The translations under genes and the position numbers were made by a program. The notes under the pieces were generated by a model. That model was given only the letters and a program-made list of their open reading frames with translations. It was not told the DNA's origin and ran no database searches. This document shows, in pieces, positions 35,590-44,527 of a stretch of 64,000 bases of DNA. The stretch covers positions 62,001-126,000 of the forward strand of contig CAWHHJ010000016.1 of NCBI GenBank assembly GCA_963829085.1, read 5' to 3'. Every line of letters starts with the position of its first letter. Within the stretch, counting starts at the first letter, position 1. The stretch is from PALSA-1004 sp963829085 (lineage in GTDB: Bacteria > Pseudomonadota > Gammaproteobacteria > Burkholderiales > SG8-41).

Positions 35590-36149
35590 CAGAGCTGTAT
35601 GTCAGCACTGATGTCGAGACCGATGGTCCCATTCCCGGACCGCACTCGATGCTCAGCTTCGGGTCCGCCGCTTATGCGGAGGACAAGAGACTCATAGCAA
35701 CATTCAGTGCAAATCTGCAAACGCTGGCGGGCGCATCTGCTCATCCCAAGACAGCGGAGTGGTGGGCAACGCAGCCGAAGGCATGGGAAGCATGCCGGCA
35801 AAATCTCGAGCCGCCCGCTGAGGCGATGCACCGGTACCTCGTTTGGTTGAAATCGTTGCCGGCGACGCCTGTATTCGTGGCGTATCCCGCGGGCTTCGAC
35901 TTTCTATTTATTCAGTGGTATCTGCTCCGTTTCGTTGGAGAGAGTCCCTTCAGCCATTCCGCGCTTGATATCAAGTCATTTGCGATGGCGGTGTTGAAAA
36001 CTGATTTCTACGCGAGCACCAAGCGCAATATGCCGAAACACTGGTTCGACAAGTTGCCGCATACCCACATCGCGCTGGACGATGCAATTGAGCAGGGTGC
36101 GCTATTCTGCAACATGCTACGAGAAAACCGCAGTGCCGGGCGGTGCTAA
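35586..36149 (+). CDS. DnaQ-like 3'-5' exonuclease family protein
   Basis: 187 residues. The acidic motifs of the DEDDh superfamily are visible: YVSTDVETDGPIPG (first Asp and Glu), FVAYPAGFDFLFIQW (second Asp) and HTHIALDDAIEQG (His and last Asp). Likely acts on nucleic acid ends, cytoplasmic. It is coupled by an ATGA overlap to a secreted hydrolase, an odd pairing, which suggests that the gene order reflects assembly of unrelated pieces rather than a pathway. Confidence 0.83.
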   Translation: MTELYVSTDVETDGPIPGPHSMLSFGSAAYAEDKRLIATFSANLQTLAGASAHPKTAEWWATQPKAWEACRQNLEPPAEAMHRYLVWLKSLPATPVFVAYPAGFDFLFIQWYLLRFVGESPFSHSALDIKSFAMAVLKTDFYASTKRNMPKHWFDKLPHTHIALDDAIEQGALFCNMLRENRSAGRC

Positions 36150-36159
36150 GGTTGCTTGC

Positions 36160-36543
36160 ATGAGTCTAGCCAGATGCCCGCGAGTTCGCACGTCTGCTCG
36201 CAACATCGCATTGACTGTCGGTATGTCCCTTGCATTCTCGTTATCGGCCGCAGATCCAAAGCGCTTGACGGGCACATACGCACTTTCGCCCGCATCGCTG
36301 ATCGATCCGGCCCCCGGCGAACAAAAGGACACACACTTGAGATTGCATCTAACAGGTGCTGCAGCAACTGACGTGTATCGCGCGTTAAGATCGAAGCCTA
36401 AAAGGGATGAGTGCCTCGATGACGGCAGTCTCAGCAAGACTCAAGGTGAGATCATGTGCACACGTCACGTCAAAGGCGATCATGAATGCTGGTTCGGTAT
36501 CGAGCTCAAGACGCGCAAGGTTGTTGCTGCGTCCGTGTGCTGA
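36160..36543 (+). CDS. small exported hypothetical protein
   Basis: 127 residues from ATG 36160 (the longer frame to 36082 overlaps the exonuclease). A basic N-region followed by NIALTVGMSLAFSLSAADP looks like a signal peptide. The mature part has four Cys residues (DECLDD, IMCTRH, HECWFG, ASVC) that could form disulfides. Not recognised as any family. GCCTAAC at 36574-36580, after the stop, matches RYYYAAC, but no right partner was found. Confidence 0.6.
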   Translation: MSLARCPRVRTSARNIALTVGMSLAFSLSAADPKRLTGTYALSPASLIDPAPGEQKDTHLRLHLTGAAATDVYRALRSKPKRDECLDDGSLSKTQGEIMCTRHVKGDHECWFGIELKTRKVVAASVC

Positions 36544-36603
36544 GCCGGGGGAGCAGCGAGACGTACGACAATGCGCCTAACGACAAAGTGAGGGGTCGAG
36601 AGC

Positions 36604-36966
36604 ATGGGTAGTCGGCCGATGCAAAAATACACGGGAAGCTGCCACTGCGGTTCAGTGCGCTTCGAAATCACGACTGACTTTCCCGAGCTCACAATGTGCG
36701 ACTGCTCGATCTGCCGCCGCAAGAATGCACTGATGGTCAAGGTGCATGAGAGCATGTTCATACTTTTGAAGGGCGCAGAAGCGCTCACCGAATATCAGTT
36801 TCATACCAGGACTGCTCGCCATTTTTTTTGCAAAATCTGCGGCATTTATCCGTTTCACCGCAAACGCGTTACGCCGGACTATGTTGGAATCAATGTGTTC
36901 TGCCTGCATTATTTCGATCCAAGCGGCATCCCGGTGCGCAACGCAGTCGGTGCAGCGATGCCATGA
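36604..36966 (+). CDS. GFA (glutathione-dependent formaldehyde-activating)/CENP-V family protein
   Basis: 120 residues (ATG 36619 is an alternative). The zinc-binding Cys pattern is complete: GSCHCGSVRFE, CDCSICRRKN and FFCKICGIYPFH. These small zinc proteins share the Gfa fold; few have proven activity. Preceded by a noncoding 60 bp. Possible attC-like ends surround its 3' end (GCGCAAC near 36938 and GTTGGGT at 36994-37000), weakly supported. Confidence 0.86.
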   Translation: MGSRPMQKYTGSCHCGSVRFEITTDFPELTMCDCSICRRKNALMVKVHESMFILLKGAEALTEYQFHTRTARHFFCKICGIYPFHRKRVTPDYVGINVFCLHYFDPSGIPVRNAVGAAMP

Positions 36967-37002
36967 CCGATATCCTGCGTTCGGCGACAGCGTCGTTGGG
37001 TG

Positions 37003-37437
37003 ATGCGTAACGTGACGGTCGCGACAGCATTGGCGGCAGTGCGCGATATGCTCGCCGCGCAAACCGGCGACCAGGTTATCCTCGCTCGACCTGACGACAC
37101 GCTGGCGGCGATTTACGTTTGGCCATGGTTCGTTCAGGAAGATCCTCGCTTACGACAATCTTCAGCGCCGGCGAATTCGCCTGGCGGCATTGCGCTGACG
37201 CCCGCAAGTGCGAGCGTGCAGCTCCTGGTGCTGGTCAGGCCGGCGCTCACATCCGACGGGCTGACCCGGTTAGACGCGGCGCGTCAGGCGATACTCGATC
37301 ATCCGATACTCCACGTAGCCGGTCGAAATGTTCAGCTGGTGATGAATTCGCTCAGCGCGGCGGATCTCGCAACCATTTTTGTGGCTGCATCCTTGCCGCT
37401 CACGATTTGTTTGAGTGCGACTGTGCGAGGAATCTGA
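37003..37437 (+). CDS. hypothetical protein, weak resemblance to Pvc16/DUF4255 N-terminal domain
   Basis: 144 residues from ATG 37003 (GTG 37000 is also in frame). Parts such as VQLLVLVRPALTSDG, ARQAILDHPILHV and DLATIFVAASLPLTICLSA echo the DUF4255 domain of contractile-injection-system Pvc16-like proteins, but no other phage-tail or injection genes are near. GTTGGGT, which matches GTTRRRY, sits directly before the ATG. Function unknown. Confidence 0.55.
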   Translation: MRNVTVATALAAVRDMLAAQTGDQVILARPDDTLAAIYVWPWFVQEDPRLRQSSAPANSPGGIALTPASASVQLLVLVRPALTSDGLTRLDAARQAILDHPILHVAGRNVQLVMNSLSAADLATIFVAASLPLTICLSATVRGI

Positions 37438-37537
37438 TCGTGAGCTGCTTCGTCGCTTCGGTTGCAAGACACTGAGGAAATGTCGCCGATGTCTTGTGAG
37501 TGGCCCGCGTGCGTTCGCGACCGGATAAAATGGGCCC

Positions 37538-38596
37538 ATGAGTGAGCAGACACGCAGAATCAGTGCGACCGCGTTACAAGCATTCATAGCGCGCGCGTTT
37601 GAAGCCGTTGGCGTATCCACAGCTGAAGCAAAAGTAATCGCCGAACTGATGACGCGCGCGGATGTCAATGGCGCCGACGGGCACGGTGTGTTTCGCCTGC
37701 CGCAATACATCCGGCGCATCAAGGGCGGGGCCGTCAATATCAAGCCAACGATTCGCGTCGAACGCGACGCGCCCGGTATGGCGCTCGTGGACGGCGACAA
37801 TGGCATGGGCCATCTCGTCATGCGCTTCGCCACCGAAAAAGCCATTGAAAAAGCAAAAACCGCCGGCACCGCATGGGTGGGCGTGAAGGCGAGCAACCAT
37901 GCGGGACCCGCTTCGTTGTATGCGAGCATGCCGATCGAGCATGACATGATTGGTCTATATCTCGCTGTCGGCAATGCAAATCATCTCGCGGCGTGGGGTG
38001 GACTTGATATGCTGCTGTCGACGAATCCGATCGCGGTCGGTGTGCCGGCAGGTACAGAGCCGCCCATCGTGCTCGATATGGCGACCACCGTTGCTGCGTA
38101 TGGCAAAGTGAAAACGTCAGCGCAACGCGGCGAGACGATGCCGGAAGGGTGGATGATCGATCGACAGGGGAAGCCGCTGACCGATCCGAAGCGTGCGGGC
38201 GAAGGCCTGCTGTTGCCGATCGGCGGCTACAAAGGGTACGGACTTGCGCTCGTCTTCGGGCTGCTTGCAGGCACGTTAAACGGTGCGGCGATGGGACGCG
38301 ATGTCGTCGATTTCAACAACGATGATACGACGGCGACCAATACCGGACATGTGATCGTCGCGATTAACGTTGCCATGTTCCGCGACATCGCAGAGTTCAA
38401 AACGAGCGTCGATCAACTCGTGCGGGATATCCGAAATTCCAAGCGGCTTCCGGGCGTCGACGCTATTCGCCTGCCGGGAGAACAAAGCCATGCTAAACGC
38501 CTCGAGCGGACACGACTGGGGATCCCGCTGCCGCCGGCTCTCGCGACAGGTCTTGACCAGCTCGCGCACGAACTCAAGATACCGGCGCCCGGCTGA
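37538..38596 (+). CDS. type-2 malate/L-lactate dehydrogenase family (Ldh2) oxidoreductase
   Basis: 352 residues. NAD(P)-dependent 2-hydroxyacid dehydrogenase of the YlbC/MdhII fold: RADVNGADGHGVFRLP, DGDNGMGHLVM, WVGVKASNHAGPA, STNPIAVGVP, VLDMATTVAAYGKVK and PIGGYKGYGLALVF. The His of SNH is the expected catalytic base region. It may oxidise a hydroxyacid such as malate, lactate or a ureidoglycolate-like compound. 46 bp upstream of the selenoprotein gene with the same orientation, so probably cotranscribed. Confidence 0.9.
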   Translation: MSEQTRRISATALQAFIARAFEAVGVSTAEAKVIAELMTRADVNGADGHGVFRLPQYIRRIKGGAVNIKPTIRVERDAPGMALVDGDNGMGHLVMRFATEKAIEKAKTAGTAWVGVKASNHAGPASLYASMPIEHDMIGLYLAVGNANHLAAWGGLDMLLSTNPIAVGVPAGTEPPIVLDMATTVAAYGKVKTSAQRGETMPEGWMIDRQGKPLTDPKRAGEGLLLPIGGYKGYGLALVFGLLAGTLNGAAMGRDVVDFNNDDTTATNTGHVIVAINVAMFRDIAEFKTSVDQLVRDIRNSKRLPGVDAIRLPGEQSHAKRLERTRLGIPLPPALATGLDQLAHELKIPAPG

Positions 38597-38642
38597 CTGA
38601 CAGTCCTCGCACCATTTTCCAAAGCATCACAGGAGCACACGC

Positions 38643-39860
38643 ATGGTAAGGCTCGCTGACCTGCCCGATTGGGAACGTCAACATATGTTGAGCAAAGTGA
38701 AAGACTGCGCCGGTTTCGACGGGCGACCGTGGGTAAAGCCGCCGGCGCTCGACAAGTGCCGCGTCGCGATCATTTCGACCGCAGGGCTGCACGCGCGCGG
38801 CGACCGGCCATTCGGGCCCAGCGCGAATGCAACGGACTATCGCATCATCCCCGGCGATACCGCAGCGGCCGATCTCGTGATGAGTCATCAATCGGTAAAC
38901 TTCGATCGTTCAGGCTTTCAGGAAGATCATAACGTCGTTTTTCCGCTCGACAGGTTGAACGAGCTTGCGACCGACGGCGTCATCGGATCGGTAGCTGAGT
39001 TTCATTATTCGTTTATGGGCGCGGCGCCGATTCGCAAGCTCGAACCGAAGGCGCGAGAGCTCGCGGGACTGCTCAAGAGTGACCGCGTCGATGCGGTACT
39101 ACTGAGTCCGGTCTGACCGAATTGCACGTGCGCCGTTGGCGCGCTCGGTCACTACCTCGAGACGGAAGGTATCGCGACGACGCAGATATCGCTCGTACGC
39201 GAGCACACTGCTGCAATCAAACCGCCGCGCGCGTTGTGGGTGCCGTTCATTCTGGGCCGTCCATTCGGTGTTCCGGGTGACAGTGCATTTCAACGTCGAG
39301 TCTTAACGACAGTACTGCGATTGCTCGATGCGCCATCCGGGCCGGTGCTTGAGGATTACGATCAGGAAGCACCCGCTCCGCGCGCCGAAGATGTCGAAGG
39401 CGTTGCGTGTCCAGTCAGTTTCGATGTTGAGACCAACCCAAACAATCTCGGTGCGCAATTGGCGAGAGAGATCGAGGAGCTGGCGCCCTGGCACGACCTC
39501 GCGGTCAAGCGTCGCGGGCGAACGACAACCGGCGTGAGCGGACTCGACATCGACGAACTAGCGCGGCTAATTGCCTCTTATCTGAACGGAAGCGCAGCGC
39601 ACAAGTTTCAAGCGATGACCGCCGGCGAGACATTGAAAATCGTTTGCGACGATTTGCGCGCTTACTATTACGAGGCGGCTGCCGCGAAGCCAGGCAATCC
39701 CGATGCAAGCGCGATCCTGCAATGGTTCTGGCATGACACGGCAGCAGGACGGGCATTTCTTGCGCTGCAGAAAGTGTGCAACGCGAGCGACGACGCATCG
39801 CTGAAGGTCTTGGGCGGGAACTCCCTGGTACCACGCGCCATCCAACAGACCGTTCTATAA
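38643..39860 (+). CDS. GrdB-like (glycine/sarcosine/betaine reductase selenoprotein B family) protein with in-frame TGA, probable selenocysteine
   Basis: 405 residues if TGA at 39114-39116 is read as selenocysteine (residue 158). Start ATG 38643 has AGGAG upstream. Before the TGA: VAIISTAGLHARGDRPFG, DYRIIPGD, VMSHQSVNFDRSGFQED, FPLDRLNELATDGVIG, EFHYSFMG and DAVLLSPV. After it, in the same frame and with no stop for 247 codons: PNCTCAVGALGHYLE, GIATTQISLV, RALWVPFILGRPFG. U-P-N-C matches the redox U/C-x-x-C site of this family. A hairpin begins at the TGA (see the SECIS entry). The family comprises reductase-type proteins that use a selenol on a small substrate; the substrate here is unknown. 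No selA, selB or selC lies in the window. Reading it as two separate genes would split the conserved domain. Confidence 0.8.
39114..39151 (+). promoter_or_regulatory. bacterial SECIS-like hairpin at the TGA codon
   Basis: TGACCGA (39114-39120) pairs perfectly with TCGGTCA (39145-39151). Inside, GTGCGCC (39128-39134) pairs with GGCGCGC (39138-39144) around the loop GTT, leaving ATTGCAC as a 5' bulge. The loop G is the 19th base after TGA, as in E. coli fdhF. The arrangement fits a SelB recruitment element. Confidence 0.72.
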
Positions 39861-39875
39861 CCGGATCACGAGATC

Positions 39876-40206
39876 ATGCGGAGACTTTCATGCGCGATGT
39901 TGCTACTAATGTTAAGTGCATGTGCGACGCAAGTAGGCCAGCCACCGCCTGCTGAGGGGGCAGCCGCCCGTGCAGTCGCAACCCCAGCCCGAGCAGCAAC
40001 CGCCTGTGGTCACGAAGCCCAAGCCGCCGGCGCCCACGGTTAATCTCTCGGGATATCCGCCGGAGTTTCGCGACGGTTATACCGACGGTTGTACGAGTGC
40101 GAAGCCGAATGCAACGCGTATAAGGGACGAAGCTCGCATCAAGTCCGATACGCGTTACGCCCAAGGCTGGCAGGACGGGTTTGATATTTGCAAGCGGCAG
40201 AGATGA
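39876..40206 (+). CDS. small Pro/Gln-rich lipoprotein with apparent frameshift in a G5 run
   Basis: ATG 39876 gives MRRLSCAMLLLMLSACATQ, with lipobox LSAC, then GQPPPAEG. Removing one G from the run at 39956-39960 joins this to QPPVQSQPQPEQQPPVVT, then VNLSGYPPEFRDGYTDGC and DTRYAQGWQDGFDICKRQ, stop at 40206. The mature protein is a short Pro/Gln linker followed by a compact domain with two Cys. Outer-membrane lipoprotein of unknown role; follows the selenoprotein gene after 15 bp but need not be related. Confidence 0.6.
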
Positions 40207-40257
40207 GTCTGCGTGTCAAAGCGACGACTCCACTTCAGATACTATTGTCATTGAGCA

Positions 40258-42465
40258 TTATCGCGAGTGCATCCAGTGCGTTGCCTTGATGCCCCGTTTT
40301 TCCGACACCGGCCCGCACTGCCGCGACGAGCTCTTGATGTCCTTCGCCGCTAATTCTTGACCCGCGCGATCCGAATCACTTCGGGCGTCCGCCGCAGCTG
40401 TACGCATGATATGTGCGAGATGCAGCCGGTTCAATACCTGCAACGTGAAGGTAATCGTCGCATACGGGTCGCCCTGCGCCGGACCGATCGCGACGTTGTC
40501 GATATTTGACTCCGCTTCCGCGATTTGAGCGGCCAGCTTAGCAAGCACACCCCGCTGGTTCAACACCTCGAGCTTGATGGTCACAGCGAAAAGCTTGCGC
40601 GTCTCCGGCGCCCATTCCACATCGATCACTTTGTCGGGATCGGAGCGTGTTTTTGCGATCACCGGACAGTCATGCGTGTGAATTGCCATGCCCTGCCCCT
40701 TGTTAATCAGCCCGATGATGGGATCGCCGGGGATTGGTTTGCAGCACTGCGCAAACTGCACAGCCATACCCTCCGAGCCGCGAATCATCACGGGTGCGGC
40801 GGTCCTGCGATCGACGTCGGGCACGTCGCCCAACGATAAAAGCCGCCGGGCTACGACCACGGCGAGACGTTTGCCGAGGCCGATGTCCGCAAGTATGTCT
40901 TGTTGTGATTTCGCGCCGGTATCTTTGAGCAGCTTGTCCCATTGCGTCGGCTTGATCGCGCTGACACCGGATCTAAGCGTCGCCAGCGCCTGATTGAGCA
41001 AACGCTCGCCGAGCTGCGCCGATTCCTGCGACTGTACGGTCTTCAGAAAATGGCGGATGTGCGAGCGCGCTTTTGCGGTCACAACATAATTCAGCCATAA
41101 CGGATTGGGCTTGGCGTGAGACGCGGTGATGATCTCGACCCGCTCTCCGTTCTTGAGCTCCGTTCTGAGGGGCATCAGTTCGTCGTTGATCTTCACGGCG
41201 ACACAGCGATTGCCGATATCCGTATGTACGGCATACGCGAAGTCGACCGCTGTGGCGCCCCGTGGCAGGGAGAGGATTTTGCCTTTCGGGGTGAAGACAT
41301 AGACCGCATCCGGGAATAGATCGACTTTCAGATGCTCGAGAAACTCGGTCGAATCACCGCTGCCCGAATGGATCTCAAGCAGGCTTTGCAGCCACTGATG
41401 CGTCTTCTTCTGCAGCTCGTTCAGTGACGCATCGGTGCTCTTATACAACCAGTGCGAAGCGACGCCGGCTTCCGCGATTTTGTGCATTTCCTGCGTGCGG
41501 ATCTGCACTTCGAGCGGGCTTCCAAACGGGCCGAACAGCGTCGTATGCAGCGATTGATAGCCGTTCGCTTTCGGGATCGCAATGTAATCCTTGAACTTGC
41601 CGGGAATGGGCTGATAGAGCGAATGCAGGGCGCCGAGCACGAGATAGCACGAGGGCACATCGTTGACGATGATGCGAAAACCGAAAACGTCATGCACCTT
41701 CGAAAAGGAGAGGTGCTTCTCGCGCATCTTTCGATAGATACTGAACAGATGCTTCTCGCGTCCATGCACGATCGCTTCAATGCCGTCCTGCTTGAGCCGC
41801 TTATTGATCGTTGCTTCAACCTTGCCGACCACTTCGCGCCGGTTTCCACGCGCGCTCTTAAGCGCCTTCGCAAGTGCGCGGCTGCGCATCGGAAACAGAT
41901 AGCTGAAACTCAGATCTTCGAGTTCCTGATAGATGCTGTTCAGGCCGAGGCGGTTGGCTATCGGCGCGTAAATCTCGAGGGTCTCGCGCGCCACCCGTTT
42001 GCGCTTCGCGGTCGGCACCGCGTCGAGTGTGCGCATATTGTGCAGACGATCCGCGAGCTTGATGAGAATCACGCGCACGTCGCGCGCCATCGCGAGCAGC
42101 ATCTTGCGGAAGTTTTCGGCTTGCGCTTCTTCGTGCGTCTCGAACTCGATGCGATCCAGCTTCGAAACGCCATCAACGAGCTCGGCAACCGGTTTACCGA
42201 ATTTTTTGGTGATCTCCGCCTTGGTAACGGCGGTATCTTCCATGACGTCATGCAGGAGCGCTGCGCTAAGCGCCTGTGAATCGAGATGCAGCTGCGCGAG
42301 GATGTTCGCTACGGCGAGCGGGTGCGATATATACGGGTCGCCGGATGCGCGAAACTGGCCGTTGTGTGCCGCTTCGCTGAAGTGGTAGGCCGATTCTATT
42401 CGAGAGACATCATCCGGCTTTAAATAGCCGGACCATTCCTTGAAGAGAGTGACGGCTTCGGGCAT
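40258..42465 (-). CDS. spoT: bifunctional (p)ppGpp synthetase/hydrolase, apparent frameshift at the extreme C-terminus
   Basis: 735 residues as read. The HD hydrolase motif ALLHDVMEDT, synthetase KVHDVFGFRIIV and GYQSLHTTLFGP, TGS domain VFTPKGKILSLPRGATAVDFAYAVHT, and ACT domain VAIGPAQGDPYATI are all present, so hydrolase, synthetase and regulatory parts are intact. The reading frame leaves the family sequence after HLAHIMR; dropping one base near 40401 gives QLRRTPEVIRIARVKN and TAG at 40352-40350, the normal C-terminus. Loss would affect only about 15 residues. Last gene of yicC-gmk-rpoZ-spoT. Stringent-response regulator, cytoplasmic. Confidence 0.95.
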   Translation of the reverse strand: MPEAVTLFKEWSGYLKPDDVSRIESAYHFSEAAHNGQFRASGDPYISHPLAVANILAQLHLDSQALSAALLHDVMEDTAVTKAEITKKFGKPVAELVDGVSKLDRIEFETHEEAQAENFRKMLLAMARDVRVILIKLADRLHNMRTLDAVPTAKRKRVARETLEIYAPIANRLGLNSIYQELEDLSFSYLFPMRSRALAKALKSARGNRREVVGKVEATINKRLKQDGIEAIVHGREKHLFSIYRKMREKHLSFSKVHDVFGFRIIVNDVPSCYLVLGALHSLYQPIPGKFKDYIAIPKANGYQSLHTTLFGPFGSPLEVQIRTQEMHKIAEAGVASHWLYKSTDASLNELQKKTHQWLQSLLEIHSGSGDSTEFLEHLKVDLFPDAVYVFTPKGKILSLPRGATAVDFAYAVHTDIGNRCVAVKINDELMPLRTELKNGERVEIITASHAKPNPLWLNYVVTAKARSHIRHFLKTVQSQESAQLGERLLNQALATLRSGVSAIKPTQWDKLLKDTGAKSQQDILADIGLGKRLAVVVARRLLSLGDVPDVDRRTAAPVMIRGSEGMAVQFAQCCKPIPGDPIIGLINKGQGMAIHTHDCPVIAKTRSDPDKVIDVEWAPETRKLFAVTIKLEVLNQRGVLAKLAAQIAEAESNIDNVAIGPAQGDPYATITFTLQVLNRLHLAHIMRTAAADARSDSDRAGQELAAKDIKSSSRQCGPVSEKRGIKATHWMHSR

Positions 42466-42571
42466 ATCTCCACAAAGATGGAAGACATGGGACGGTGGAT
42501 GGTTCGCTCAGCACGGCGCCCGCGTCAGCGGGATGCATCCGTCGCCCCTGCGCTTCCTCGAAGGCCTCCGG

Positions 42572-42778
42572 TCAGGACGGGGTTTTGTTCAGTATGTCGA
42601 GCCCGTAATGTCCCGCGGCGAGTTCGCGCAACGAAATGACGGTCGCCTTGTCGCGGTTCGCTTCGAGCATCGGCGTCGCGCCGTTCGTGAGTTGCCGGGC
42701 GCGGTACGTTGCCGCGAGTGTCAACTCAAAACGGTTCGGTATTATTTTCAGACAATCGTCGACAGTGATACGAGCCAT
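42572..42778 (-). CDS. rpoZ: DNA-directed RNA polymerase omega subunit
   Basis: 68 residues. MARITVDDCLKIIPNRFEL and ATYRARQL are diagnostic of the omega subunit, which stabilises the beta-prime subunit. Located between gmk (11 bp upstream) and spoT (106 bp downstream), the standard beta- and gammaproteobacterial order. Intact. Confidence 0.97.
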   Translation of the reverse strand: MARITVDDCLKIIPNRFELTLAATYRARQLTNGATPMLEANRDKATVISLRELAAGHYGLDILNKTPS

Positions 42779-42789
42779 GGATTTGATCC

Positions 42790-43398
42790 TTACATCATAC
42801 GGTTGAATTGTTCGCGATGGCGGGCGACCTGGGCAGCAACCCGCAGGCGTTCGGCGCGGACTATGCTCACCAGGTCCTGTACCGCCTCTGCGAAATTATC
42901 ATTGATAATAACATAATCGAACTCGACAAAATGGCTGATTTCCCGGTTTGCAGCTGACAAGCGGCGGGCTATGACGTCGGGCGGGTCCTGTCCGCGTCCC
43001 TTTAGCCGGTCGAGAAGTGTATCCAGGGAGGGCGGCATGATGAAAATGCCAACCGCGTCGCTCACTAACTTGCGGACCTGGGCGGCGCCTTGCCAGTCAA
43101 TCTCGAGCAGGATGTCGGCGCCGGCTGCGCGCTGTTCGTCGATCCAGGCTTGCGAAGTACCGTATAAGTTGTCGTGCACGCAGGCACTTTCGAGAAAAGC
43201 GCCGGCGGCCGTCATCTCCTCGAACTTCTGCTTCGAGATGAAATGATAATCGCGGCCGTCCACTTCGCCGGGACGCGGCGGGCGGGTGGTACAGGAGATC
43301 GAAAGCTTAATCAGCGGATCCGCTTTGAGCAGTGCGGCCACCAGAGACGTTTTACCGGCGCCGGAAGGCGCACTTACGATGAAAAGCTTGCCGCTCAT
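42790..43398 (-). CDS. gmk: guanylate kinase
   Basis: 202 residues from ATG 43398, giving MSGKLFIVSAPSGAGKTSL with the P-loop; an upstream TTG frame to 43425 adds nothing conserved. STTRPPRPGEVDGRDYHFI (family: SCTTRPPRPGE) and EIDWQGAAQV are the GMP- and ATP-binding motifs. Converts GMP to GDP. 11 bp before rpoZ. Intact, full length. Confidence 0.97.
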   Translation of the reverse strand: MSGKLFIVSAPSGAGKTSLVAALLKADPLIKLSISCTTRPPRPGEVDGRDYHFISKQKFEEMTAAGAFLESACVHDNLYGTSQAWIDEQRAAGADILLEIDWQGAAQVRKLVSDAVGIFIMPPSLDTLLDRLKGRGQDPPDVIARRLSAANREISHFVEFDYVIINDNFAEAVQDLVSIVRAERLRVAAQVARHREQFNRMM

Positions 43399-43521
43399 GC
43401 TATGCAGGGAACGCTTGCCGTACAAACGACGTTGCTGCCCGCCCGCCGGACTTGAGTGCGCATGAAGCTGGTGCGGCGTGACGGTGGCTCGATGTCCAGG
43501 TCTGCGTTCCTGAGTTTGCGA

Positions 43522-44388
43522 TTACTCGATGTTCTGGATTTGTTCGCGCATCTGCTCGATCAGCAGCTTCAGGTCCAGCGACACGCGAGTGACTTCGACG
43601 TCGACGGATTTCGAGCCGAGCGTATTCGCTTCCCGGTTAAGTTCCTGCATCATGAAGTCCAGTCGCTTGCCGACAGCGCCGCCGCGCTCGAGAATCCGTT
43701 TGATCTCGCTGAAGTGCGTCGCAAGACGCGAGAGCTCCTCATCGATGTCGATGCGGTTCGCAAAAAGCGCGATCTCCTGGCGGATGCGCTCGTCGTCGGC
43801 GACCGCCATGGCTTCACGCAGCCGCAGGGTCAGCTTTTCCTGAAAAGCCGCGATGACCTGGGGCATACGGGGCGCGACTGAAGCGACGCGTTCCTCCATC
43901 GCCGCGACACGTTCGAGCAGGACCGTTTTGAGCTTTTCACCCTCACGCGCGCGCGATGCGGAGAATTCTTCCAAAACCTGACGGAGTGCATCCTGCGCCG
44001 CCGCGCGCATCTCCTCGAGTGAAACCGTTTCTGCCCCAAGCATGCCCGGCCAGCGCAGGATGTCGGCCGCTGTAAGGCCGTTCACGCTGGGCCACGCCAG
44101 CCGCAATTTTTCGCTCAAGGCGCGCAGTTGCTTAAGGACCTCGACATTGAGCTCGAACGACTTCGTTGCGGCGGTGAGCGTGTTAAGACCAATGCGGCAT
44201 TCGACTTTGCCGCGCTGCAGTCTTGCCACAATCAATTCGCGCAAGCCCGGTTCGAGAGCGCGCAAGTCTTCGGGCAACCGGAACTGAAGGTCGAGATAAC
44301 GGTGATTTACCGAGCGCAGTTCGACGTTGAGCGCGGACGTGGGCAGTTCACGCGTAGCGCTGGCAAATCCGGTCATGCTATGGATCAT
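43522..44388 (-). CDS. yicC: YicC family endoribonuclease
   Basis: 288 residues from ATG 44388 (MIHSMTGFASA, the conserved start; the ORF continues upstream to 44427 without homology). NVELRSVNHRYLDLQFRLP and the C-terminal ANTLGSKSVD plus LLIEQMREQIQNIE are typical. E. coli YicC cleaves RNA and destabilises the sRNA RyhB. First gene of the minus-strand block with gmk, rpoZ and spoT, and divergent from rph; the 139-bp gap between them presumably holds both promoters. Confidence 0.95.
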   Translation of the reverse strand: MIHSMTGFASATRELPTSALNVELRSVNHRYLDLQFRLPEDLRALEPGLRELIVARLQRGKVECRIGLNTLTAATKSFELNVEVLKQLRALSEKLRLAWPSVNGLTAADILRWPGMLGAETVSLEEMRAAAQDALRQVLEEFSASRAREGEKLKTVLLERVAAMEERVASVAPRMPQVIAAFQEKLTLRLREAMAVADDERIRQEIALFANRIDIDEELSRLATHFSEIKRILERGGAVGKRLDFMMQELNREANTLGSKSVDVEVTRVSLDLKLLIEQMREQIQNIE

Positions 44389-44527
44389 GGGAGCAACGGC
44401 GCAACCGATAAATACTGATAAGCACAATCGCCGGCTGCGAGCATTACCATTTACTATTGGCCTTTATCATTGACGTCGCCGGCGGACCTACAGATGGCGG
44501 CAACAATAACATATTCAAGGAAGAACC

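Noticed and set aside
39234..39860. Second separate gene after the TGA at 39114
   Set aside because: It is in the same frame as the upstream part, with conserved family sequence spanning the TGA and none of its own start signals; better read as one selenoprotein.
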